Origin: an uncultured Gemmatimonadota bacterium
GTDB lineage: Bacteria > Gemmatimonadota > Gemmatimonadetes > Longimicrobiales > Longimicrobiaceae
DNA length: 64,000 bases
Direction of reading: 5' to 3'
NCBI GenBank assembly: GCA_902805735.1
Contig: CADCTW010000243.1
Span: 18,416-82,415, forward strand
Positions 24,704 through 31,406 of the stretch are shown piece by piece. The notes under the pieces were generated by a model. It saw nothing but the letters and a program-made list of their open reading frames with translations, searched no databases and was not told where the DNA came from. The stretch's first letter is position 1; every line of letters starts with the position of its first letter. Both the position numbers and the translations under genes were made by a program.

Positions 24704-25903
24704 TCATCTAGCGGGTGGGCCGTTCTCAGGAGGCGCTCGGAAGGAGGCCATCAACATAAGTGCTCTGCGCCCGGCTCGGCTGCCTGGTCCGTCCGATGAG
24801 AACACGCCCACAATGGATGCTAGTCCTGCCAGGTACAGAGCACCACGGGCCACCGGGCCGCCGATCGGGAGGGCGGCTGCTAGGTTGTCGATCACATCTG
24901 GAGACCAGAGTACCATCAAGCCCAAGGCAATCCCTACAGTCGTCAGCGCCGTTCTCATTCGCCTGGCCCACTGCGAAGGGCTGGTCGCAACTGCAGCGCA
25001 TCCGAATTGAATGTCGGCGATCGTCGACCACTCGCTTCTGACGCTCGCAAGCAACGCGGAGCGTCCCGCATTGATTAGATCTGTGTCGGTCGCTTTGCCC
25101 GGGGCAAGACACCCATGAGCATTGCGAAGGGTGCGTACAGCCGCCTCGCTCTCACGCCGTTTTATCAGACGGGTGTCAGGCGGGTCAGAACGCAGAATCC
25201 GGGGCAAGGTGCCGTTGATCGCTGAAGTCGCTTCAGCGAGGCAGTGCCCTAGCTGCTCCTGCACCTGCAGATCAGCCCTGTCCGTTCCGTTGTGCCTCAG
25301 TACTTTGACAAACTTGTGGAAAGCTGCAACCGCTCTCGCCTCGGGTTCCATTCGGCCGGCCCAGAACGCTGGAAACGAGGTTTTCAACTCGGCGTAAATC
25401 CATGCGGGTAGTAGTGCGTAGGGAAGGATGAATGCGGCGAGAGTAGCGCTGCGGAAAACGTCGGTGACCCAATGTTCGCGGAGGATGTAGTATACGAGGG
25501 TAGTTCCGAGAGTCAGGACGACACCCACGGCTGCTGTCCACACAACCGGCCACAGAGTGAATTTCGGTGGCACATCTGCCCCGAACCGCTGACGGATCCA
25601 CCAAGCGACCGTAAAAAGAGCCGGAAGGAGCGCTGCAAGCAGCGACCAGAATCCTACGGACTGATCGTTCAATGCTTCGGAGTAAACCGCCCAGATGTGC
25701 AAGGCCGACCCACCCCATCCAACTATGACGGAGAACGGCGCAAGTCGAGACGCCCAGCGTTTCGAAGCCACTCGTCGTGAGTTAAGGCGAAGTAGGATGC
25801 TCGTTAGGCGCGTCTGCACGCGAGGTTCGAAGTTTAGCTGCTCTACCAAAGGTGATGTTGCCACTCGGTTCGCAGCAGGAAGGGGCTTCTGCTTATCAGG
25901 CAT
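24704..25903 (-). CDS. Multi-spanning membrane protein, 399 aa
   Basis: I do not recognise this protein. Hydrophobic segments are visible near residues 52-72 (RLAPFSVIVGWGGSALHIWA), 84-102 (FWSLLAALLPALFTVAWWI), 118-140 (VVWTAAVGVVLTLGTTLVYY), 152-170 (TLAAFILPYALLPAWIYAEL), 325-340 (LTTVGIALGLMVLW) and 350-372. Between the fourth and fifth is a roughly 150-residue soluble region with histidines and cysteines (HNGTDRADLQVQEQLGHCLA). The ATG is at 25903. It stands as the last gene before the tRNA fragment and runs toward the recombinase. A cargo gene of island A; function unknown. Confidence 0.6.
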   Translation of the reverse strand: MPDKQKPLPAANRVATSPLVEQLNFEPRVQTRLTSILLRLNSRRVASKRWASRLAPFSVIVGWGGSALHIWAVYSEALNDQSVGFWSLLAALLPALFTVAWWIRQRFGADVPPKFTLWPVVWTAAVGVVLTLGTTLVYYILREHWVTDVFRSATLAAFILPYALLPAWIYAELKTSFPAFWAGRMEPEARAVAAFHKFVKVLRHNGTDRADLQVQEQLGHCLAEATSAINGTLPRILRSDPPDTRLIKRRESEAAVRTLRNAHGCLAPGKATDTDLINAGRSALLASVRSEWSTIADIQFGCAAVATSPSQWARRMRTALTTVGIALGLMVLWSPDVIDNLAAALPIGGPVARGALYLAGLASIVGVFSSDGPGSRAGRRALMLMASFRAPPENGPPAR

Positions 25904-25970
25904 GGTGGTTCGTGGCGGATTGAAGGAAGCGATACTCGCTGAACGACTCGCCGGGTTGCGACAGCAAAAC

Positions 25971-26009
25971 GCGAAGGTCCCGCAACGAAAACCGCTGCGG
26001 GACCTTCGC
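25971..26009 (-). terminator. Terminator next to the tRNA-Pro fragment
   Basis: A perfect 14-bp stem (GCGAAGGTCCCGCA) with an 11-base loop, followed on the minus strand by GTTTTGCTGT. It sits eight bases beyond the tRNA-derived repeat, in the same place as the terminator that follows the intact tRNA at 53078-53116, though the stem sequence differs. Confidence 0.75.
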
Positions 26010-26016
26010 TTGTGCT

Positions 26017-26061
26017 AGTCGGGACGGCCGGATTTGAACCGGCGACCCCCTGAACCCCATT
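26017..26061 (-). repeat. tRNA-Pro 3'-half copy, attachment-site repeat (left)
   Basis: These 45 bases are identical to 53123-53167. Read on the minus strand they comprise most of the anticodon loop, the 3' side of the anticodon stem, variable loop, T arm, acceptor 3' strand and discriminator base of tRNA-Pro(GGG). Beyond 26061 the identity to the tRNA stops, leaving no D arm, so it is not a functional tRNA. It marks the junction between islands A and B. Confidence 0.9.
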
Positions 26062-26672
26062 TACGGGGTATCCCGCGCGGGTTGCGGATGCAAGCGCCTG
26101 TCACACATCCACTTACGCAGGTAGGCCGCGCTGTTTCCCCGCTGATCCCTACTGCGTCAGTAGGCCACATTCCGGCAGAACTGAGGCCGAGTAGGGCGGA
26201 ACCGATACCAGTTCACCCAACCCGAGGACACGCGCTACTTACTGGAGAGGCGTCCGCTCTGATGGGTCGCACTCTCACACACTGGGGACCGCCCGTGCCG
26301 GGCCGCAGCACAGCGTGCGGAACCGACGCCGTGGGAACTGATATAGCGGCTGTGAGATTGCCGCGGAGGTGCTCGGCCGTCTTGTGGGCTTCACGGGATC
26401 ACCCCCCCGGCGGAGCGAACCTTCAAAACAGTCTGATGGTGTGTCGGGATCCCCGGCCCGGGTGAAGTTGCCCAGGGAAAGGACATACGCACCTCAGCCG
26501 CCGTCCTGCACCGCAGAGAACGGGCGCCTCCCGCTCTCGTGGCATCCGAAATCCCGTTATACGCCATCACCGAGGACGGACCGAGCATCTGGCATCTCAT
26601 ACTGAACCAGCGGGGGTAGCACCGTGTAGGGAAAGATGCTCGGGCTGTGCCGGCACCAGATCAGGATTAGAC
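26062..26672. other. Intergenic stretch inside island B, left end
   Basis: About 610 bases with no supportable gene. A plus-strand open frame of 143 codons exists but has no ribosome site, is rich in Pro/Arg and starts inside the tRNA fragment. A 7-3-7 palindrome CCTACTGCGTCAGTAGG lies at 26148-26164 and could be a recombinase arm or excisionase site. Confidence 0.4.
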
Positions 26673-27125
26673 GTGATTACAAAGCGGAAGTACCCCCTGC
26701 CGGGGTTCCTTGTTGGCACGCTCGATCAGGAGGCGTATCAGCGGTGGCTCAGCCGAAAGGCGAACGCTCACAAGCGGCGGGACCGTGCGCGGGTCAATCC
26801 TATGTCCACGCGGGAGAGTTACATGCTGGCCATGCACGAGGCCGTGCTCCGCAGCGGTGGGAACGATGAGTACACTGGGCTACGTCTCCGTTGGGATCTT
26901 GTCAGCACCTACGACAACGTGCGGTCTGGCGCCGAAGGGCGCGCGTACAAGAAGTCGCTCGCGGATCTACCGACGGTTGATCACGTTGGTGATGGACTTG
27001 GTTCGGCTGATTTTACGATCTGCTCCTGGCGGGTCAACGACGCTAAAAACGATCTCACAATGGAAGAGTTCCTCGAGGTGTGCCGACTTGTGCTGCGGCA
27101 TCAGGACGCTGCGCGATGCTCTTGA
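26673..27125 (+). CDS. HNH-type nuclease, short paralogue
   Basis: The 150-residue protein ends with an HNH-like arrangement: LPTVDHVGDGLGSADF, ICSWRVNDAKNDLTMEEFLE and VCRLVL, where the Asp-His and the Asn of NDAKND fit the first and second metal-site positions. It is very similar throughout to the C-terminal half of the protein at 44769-45620. The GTG at 26673 is the first start in frame; the N-terminal domain of its paralogue is missing, so this copy may be 5'-truncated. Upstream is a long empty region ending at the tRNA fragment. Confidence 0.6.
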   Translation: MITKRKYPLPGFLVGTLDQEAYQRWLSRKANAHKRRDRARVNPMSTRESYMLAMHEAVLRSGGNDEYTGLRLRWDLVSTYDNVRSGAEGRAYKKSLADLPTVDHVGDGLGSADFTICSWRVNDAKNDLTMEEFLEVCRLVLRHQDAARCS

Positions 27126-27325
27126 CCGATCAGGTGAGCGGGAGCATCGGTTACCTCCTGGGTACCGGGGAACCGCAGTTCCAGGCGACGTGTGAAGGAG
27201 CGGGGAGAGGAGACCCCACGGACCGGCTGATGGAGGCCGGTGACGAACTCCCCCCGACGCTTCCCCGGTGACGAACCAACCCCGATTGGCCCGGTGTGTG
27301 GGAGGGGCGGCTGGAACTCCCGCCG

Positions 27326-27347
27326 TCGGCTGCTCCTCGGCAGCCGA
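27326..27347 (-). terminator. Possible terminator of subtilase gene
   Basis: CGGCTGC and GCAGCCG with a short loop start a few bases past the subtilase stop at 27351. No T-run. The remaining bases between 27126 and the hairpin hold no gene. Confidence 0.35.
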
Positions 27348-27350
27348 ACC

Positions 27351-28397
27351 CTACTGCGGCGGGGGAATAGCTGCCAGGGCCGTCTTTAGCGCGGCCCAGG
27401 TGAGGACGCCGACACCATGGGACGCGAACCGGGCTGGGAGTGGGCAACCGCGTACAGCTTCAGTGATGACGGATCGCAGTGCGGCCCCACAGGCTGATCG
27501 CGGTAGCCCGATCCGGGTCTCGATCCACTCGAGGGCACACGCGGCGAGTCCCGTTGCGATCGCAGCAGCCTCACTGGTACCAGTTCCGCCAGTGTAGCGT
27601 CCTGAAGGATCCGCGGTGGGCGCATCGCTCCCGTGGTACCCTGAACTCAATGGCGCCATAGTATTTAGGCCGAGCGCAACGAACTCTGGTTTGCCGGGAT
27701 TACGCGAGGCCTGAGCCGGGGCGCACAACCCTGAGAGTCGCTCCGCAGTCGAATCCAGAAAGGCAGGACCCTGGCTCGAGTGCGGCCAGACACGTCCGTT
27801 CAAATCGCAAGCCCCCACCGAGAACATGCTCGAGGCGCATCCTGGGAAGTTGACCGTCCCAGGACCAAGGAGACCCTCGTTACCAGCGGGACTGAAGCAA
27901 ATCACGCCTGACTGGTTTATCTCATCCAGGAGCTCAGTAATCGAAGCACGCCCGGGCCAAACCCAAGGTCCGGGGGTGGGCTCTTTGTCGAATCCTGCTG
28001 CCAAGTAGATCAGGTCGACATGTGCATCGAGCGCAACTCTCAGTGCGGCTTCCACGCGAGCAAACGTGTACAGCCCGTTCTCGGAAGCTTTGATCGCGAT
28101 GATAGAGGCCTCCGGAGCGACGCCCGCATACTCACCGGCTGAGCATGTCCCGCGCCCCGCAACGAGCCCCGCCATGAATGTCCCATGAATGTTGCTGTCG
28201 CGTAGCGCCCCTGCCGTCCGGGTCAGAACCGGACGTAAGATACTCCTGCTCGCGCGCCGGTCGACGCTCGGCTTCAAATCAGGATGGTTTACGTCGACCC
28301 CAGTGTCGATGATCGCGACGCGAACTCCACGGCCCGTTGGATCATCCGAAGCAAGTCCGAGCACTCTCCGGACGGCGCTCTGGTTCGAGCTTGGCAA
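27351..28397 (-). CDS. Subtilisin-like serine protease (S8)
   Basis: A cytoplasmic-looking subtilase of 348 residues without signal peptide or pro-domain. The triad is intact: Asp31 in VAIIDTGVDVNHPDL, His71 in NIHGTFMAGLVAGRG, Ser275 in YTGGTGTSEAAAIATG; the oxyanion Asn173 is in FSPAGNEG. The serine motif GTSEAAA departs from the usual GTSMAAP. A TTG start at 28397 is supported by CGGAG ten bases upstream and 12 bases of spacing from the preceding gene. The pair with a small upstream protein resembles intracellular protease effectors in conflict systems, where a partner keeps the protease inactive; this is inference. Confidence 0.85.
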   Translation of the reverse strand: MPSSNQSAVRRVLGLASDDPTGRGVRVAIIDTGVDVNHPDLKPSVDRRASRSILRPVLTRTAGALRDSNIHGTFMAGLVAGRGTCSAGEYAGVAPEASIIAIKASENGLYTFARVEAALRVALDAHVDLIYLAAGFDKEPTPGPWVWPGRASITELLDEINQSGVICFSPAGNEGLLGPGTVNFPGCASSMFSVGACDLNGRVWPHSSQGPAFLDSTAERLSGLCAPAQASRNPGKPEFVALGLNTMAPLSSGYHGSDAPTADPSGRYTGGTGTSEAAAIATGLAACALEWIETRIGLPRSACGAALRSVITEAVRGCPLPARFASHGVGVLTWAALKTALAAIPPPQ

Positions 28398-28409
28398 GGC
28401 TGGACTCCG

Positions 28410-28793
28410 TTAGTTCGAGGCCGGGAGGATGTGCCGCGGCTTCCACGCGGGACCAGGATTGCAGCAGGCGTCGGCCGAATCGACGAACTGCGACAAAGGC
28501 GCATACGCTTCAGCCGGGTTCAAAGGACCAAACCCGCCGAGGCGGAAAGTGCTCGGAAACGCAAGGCGGATGCCTGTGGACTGTAGGATGCGAGCGAGGC
28601 GCAGCACGCCCGAGCGGCTGATCCCTATGAACAGCACTATACCGGTGCGCCGACACCAAGCTGTTGGTACGGCCCCCACGGAAAGCGCCGCAAGCAGCAA
28701 CCTGAGCACAAGGGCGTGGGAGGATGGGAGATCGATGCGGAACCGGACCGGTTCGGCGCGGAGAAGACGAGAAACGCTGTTAGATGCGGGCAT
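28410..28793 (-). CDS. Small protein preceding subtilase, 127 aa
   Basis: Family not recognised. Translation from the ATG at 28793 gives RIDLPSSHALVLRLLLAALS followed by VGAVPTAWCRR and TGIVLFIGISRSGVLRLARI, so one or two hydrophobic segments in the middle and a polar C-terminus (NPAEAYAPLSQFVDSADACC). The longer open frame extending to 29135 is rejected because its extra part is arginine/proline noise. It stops 12 bases before the protease and shares its transcript. It might be a membrane anchor or an inhibitor of the protease. Confidence 0.5.
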   Translation of the reverse strand: MPASNSVSRLLRAEPVRFRIDLPSSHALVLRLLLAALSVGAVPTAWCRRTGIVLFIGISRSGVLRLARILQSTGIRLAFPSTFRLGGFGPLNPAEAYAPLSQFVDSADACCNPGPAWKPRHILPASN

Positions 28794-29086
28794 AGTTAGC
28801 ACTGGGCTTGAGGGTGCGAGGCAAGTCGAACCTGCAACAGTTGATGGTGTCCGCACAACCATGCGCCGCCAGCTCAGGGGAGTGGCGGGGTCAGACTTTG
28901 GGGTGCCATACCGGGCGGAGTGCAGTACACGGAGGAAGGCGAGTGCTGCTGCGGGGTGTCTACAAGTGCCCAATGGGCCGAGGGCGGACGGTGTAGTTAC
29001 GAATCGCCGGTGCCACGCATTCGTCCTTCCGTTCGTGAGGGGCCGGACAGGAGTTCCGGCCCGATCCCTCCGAACGGGAGTGCGCG
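28794..29086. other. Divergent intergenic region with hairpin
   Basis: Nearly 300 bases between the subtilase operon (minus) and the nuclease-sigma operon (plus). It has no gene. GGGCCGGA and TCCGGCCC at 29040-29062 form an 8-bp hairpin about 25 bases upstream of the nuclease ATG; no T-run follows, so a regulatory role is as likely as termination. Confidence 0.4.
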
Positions 29087-30109
29087 ATGGGGACCAGGTT
29101 GTCGGAGCGGCCGCCGCTCGCATGGTCGCTTGCACGGCAGGCGGTGTTCGACCGTTGCAAGCGCCGCTACCTGCACCGATACTACTCCGGCTGGGGGGGG
29201 TGGTCTTCCGATGCCCCTGCGCTGGCGCGGCTCGCGTACGCCCACGGCAAGCTGACCACCCTGCAGCTCGCGCTCGGGACAGCAGTTCACGCAGCTGCGC
29301 GGGAACTCGCCGCCGCGCTCCTCGACAGGCGGCCGCTCCCGAAGCTGGACCAGGTTCGCGCCCGAGTAAAGGCGGCGATGAACGATGTCGTCCGCTCCTC
29401 CCGCGATGTCGAAGCGTTCCTGCTCCAGCCTCGCGCCCATCCCATGCTGCAGGAGGTGTACTACGGGGGCGGATTGACGGCGGAGGCGATCGCGCGGACG
29501 GCCGAGCGCCTCGAACGCTGCACCGACTCGCTCGTCGGTTCTCCCCTCTGGGTGGAGCTTGCCGCCCTCCCGCAGGCCTCCATCCTCCTGGTGGACAGCC
29601 TCGAGATCCACCGGCTCGACGGGGTGCCCGTATATGCTGCGCCGGATCTCGCGTACCTCTCCGGACCGGACGCGGCCACCATCGTGGACTTCAAGACCGG
29701 GAATGCACACGAGGATGAGGTCCTCGGCCAGCTGGCGCTGTATGCGTTCGCCCTCCGCGAGGGCATGGGGGAGGCGGCGCCGAACGCATGGCGCGGGCGT
29801 GCCATCCTCCTGGACAGCGGCGAGGAGCTGACCTGCGATCTGACTGCCGCAGACCTCGAGTCGGCCGGGGTTCGCGCGCAGGAGGGGTACGGTGGAATGC
29901 TCGCGCTGCTCACAGATGTCGAGGCGAACATCCCCGCGCCGGCGTCGGCCTTCCCCTTGGCGCCGAGGAGAGCCGGTTGTCCGGCGTGCCCCTTCTGGGA
30001 GATCTGCGAGGACGAGGTCCGCAACTCCACGGTGGTGCCACGCGGTCCCGGCCGAGCAGCCGCGGGAGAGCCGGTGGGTGCGGCGTCGCGCGACCGGAGC
30101 CCGGTGTGA
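29087..30109 (+). CDS. PD-(D/E)XK nuclease with Cas4/AddB-like iron-sulfur cysteines
   Basis: A 340-residue RecB-family nuclease. The active site is YAAPDLAYLSG and ATIVDFKTGNAHEDE (Asp, then Asp-x-Lys) near residues 184-207, with QLALYAFALREG as the following Q-x-x-x-Y motif. Single cysteine FDRCKRRYLHRYYS near residue 24 plus CPACPFWEIC near residue 306 give the four-cysteine iron-sulfur arrangement of Cas4 and AddB. No helicase motifs and no cas genes are adjacent. The stop overlaps the start of the third sigma factor (TGATG), a strict coupling that is unusual for either family. Confidence 0.82.
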   Translation: MGTRLSERPPLAWSLARQAVFDRCKRRYLHRYYSGWGGWSSDAPALARLAYAHGKLTTLQLALGTAVHAAARELAAALLDRRPLPKLDQVRARVKAAMNDVVRSSRDVEAFLLQPRAHPMLQEVYYGGGLTAEAIARTAERLERCTDSLVGSPLWVELAALPQASILLVDSLEIHRLDGVPVYAAPDLAYLSGPDAATIVDFKTGNAHEDEVLGQLALYAFALREGMGEAAPNAWRGRAILLDSGEELTCDLTAADLESAGVRAQEGYGGMLALLTDVEANIPAPASAFPLAPRRAGCPACPFWEICEDEVRNSTVVPRGPGRAAAGEPVGAASRDRSPV

Positions 30110-30753
30110 TGCCCGCGACGCCGCGCGGGAGCCTTGTTCCGCTCATGCATCGGGCTGTGGGCGGTGACGAAGGCGCGCTCGAAGAGTTTCTCGTGCGCGT
30201 GTACCGGATTGCGCGGGCGTTCGTCAGGCGGCGCCTGCCGCGTTCGGCGGACGATACGTTCGTCGAGGACACGGCGGTGGAAACCGTGGGCCGGGTGGCG
30301 CTCGCATTCACAGCGTGTCGCGCGGGGACTGAGGGCGGGGTCGTGGCGTGGATCCTTGAGGTGGCGCGAAACACAGCCATCGACCTGCACCGGCAGGAGT
30401 TGCGGCGGGCTCTCGCGGGCGCGCTGGAGGACCTCGACACGACTGTATGCGACTCGACGCCCGCTCCCGATATCCTCACCCAGTCCGAAGACGCGTTGCT
30501 GGATCTCCTGGCCGAGACGCATGCCGCCCTGCCCCCCGATCTGCAGCTCCTCCTCTGGGCCCGCCTGATCGATGGAGCCACGTGGGCTGAGGCGGGGGAG
30601 GATGTGGGAACCACGCCCGCTGGGGCGAAGCGGCGTTACCAGCGCGCTCAGGCGCGCTTGCGCCGCGAACTCGTCCGCCGCATTCATCAGTTGCCCGAGC
30701 CGAAGCGCGACCTCGTGATTCAGCGCCTGTCTGCGTTCGGGGTACGAATCTGA
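30109..30753 (+). CDS. ECF-like sigma-70 family protein 3
   Basis: A 214-residue paralogue of the proteins at 9339 and 12291. Region 2: EDTAVETVGRVALAFTACRA and AWILEVARNTAIDLHRQE; the usual Asp-x-x-Gln-Glu is altered to ED-x-AVET. Region 4: ATWAEAGEDVGTTPAGAKRR followed by YQRAQARLRREL, a helix-turn-helix. The ATG overlaps the nuclease stop, so start choice is firm. Followed after 110 bases by a small charged protein. A sigma factor that is translationally coupled to a nuclease could switch island genes on during recombination or phage attack, but that is inference. Confidence 0.72.
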   Translation: MPATPRGSLVPLMHRAVGGDEGALEEFLVRVYRIARAFVRRRLPRSADDTFVEDTAVETVGRVALAFTACRAGTEGGVVAWILEVARNTAIDLHRQELRRALAGALEDLDTTVCDSTPAPDILTQSEDALLDLLAETHAALPPDLQLLLWARLIDGATWAEAGEDVGTTPAGAKRRYQRAQARLRRELVRRIHQLPEPKRDLVIQRLSAFGVRI

Positions 30754-30862
30754 CCGAAGAGGCGAAGCGGCCGCCGTCCGCCGGCGCACAGCGTGCGTCG
30801 GCGCGGTCGGCGCGTACCGCCGGGGCACACCCCAGCTGTGCTGGCGCACAGAGAGAATCGTT

Positions 30863-31057
30863 GTGGCCAAAGACAACACGCGTGACGGGACACAACCCCT
30901 CGGCGACCGCGCCGGCGCCCTCCTCGGGCGGGTGACGCCCGAGGAGGTTGAGCGGGCACGCTCTGACGCCGAGAAGTCGGAGCCGGAAGTAGACGCGCTC
31001 GCTCGCGCCGCGGCCGAGAAAGCCATGCGGCAACGCCCGAAAGGGAAGGGGGACTGA
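30863..31057 (+). CDS. Small charged protein after sigma factor 3, 64 aa
   Basis: GTG start with GAGAGAATC upstream. The product is highly charged and helical: GDRAGALLGRVTPEEVERAR, SDAEKSEPEVDALARAAAEK and a basic tail. Not a known family. Its place behind the sigma factor mirrors the gene at 13022, and a hairpin terminator follows. The two small proteins do not align convincingly with each other. Confidence 0.45.
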   Translation: MAKDNTRDGTQPLGDRAGALLGRVTPEEVERARSDAEKSEPEVDALARAAAEKAMRQRPKGKGD

Positions 31058-31406
31058 CCCCGTGCCGGGCCGACGTCGGGACCGTGTGAGTGACGGGGCG
31101 CGCGGCGGCAACAGGAACGCGGGTTGGGCCCCCGCTGGTCGCTGACCGGCGGGGGCTCACACACGTCGCGTCTGAAGGCGCTCCATGCACGCTGAGGCTG
31201 CCCACAGCGCGCTCGTACGCGACCGATTACCCGGTCTGCATCCCGTAGGAAGCCGCCGCTTCAGTCTCATCCTTCGGCGGCAGCGCGTGCGAACACGTCG
31301 GGCGGTGTACGTCTCTGTTCCGTGGAAGTCGACAGCACTACATTAGGCGCGCGGCGCCAGAAGAACTCTCTTTCCGGCCGGTGCTGCATCTCCCCTTCTC
31401 GGTCGA
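31058..31406. other. Intergenic region with terminator before helicase
   Basis: About 350 bases. The hairpin at 31127-31157 takes up the first part. The rest has no gene that I can support; the helicase promoter is expected here. Confidence 0.45.
31127..31157 (+). terminator. Hairpin terminator after nuclease-sigma operon
   Basis: GGCCCCCGCTGGTC pairs with GACCGGCGGGGGCT (one G-T) across three bases, 70 bases after the small gene. Confidence 0.6.

Larger units (their letters stand above)
1..26061. mobile_element. Island A, accessory region ending at tRNA-Pro fragment (left end outside window)
   Basis: This stretch carries DNA-modification, nuclease, sigma-factor and NTPase genes plus two tyrosine recombinases close to its right end, and it stops at a 45-bp copy of the tRNA-Pro 3' half. 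That order (recombinase next to a tRNA-derived repeat) is the usual layout of a tRNA-targeting integrative element. The left boundary is not in the window, so its extent is inferred. It may itself be several nested insertions, because two different recombinase modules sit back to back at 20.0-24.5 kb. Confidence 0.55.

Noticed and set aside
26034..26465. 143-codon open frame starting inside the tRNA fragment
   Set aside because: No ribosome site, biased composition, and its start is tRNA-derived sequence.
29461..31164. 567-codon minus-strand open frame
   Set aside because: Shadow of the coupled nuclease-sigma operon on the plus strand.
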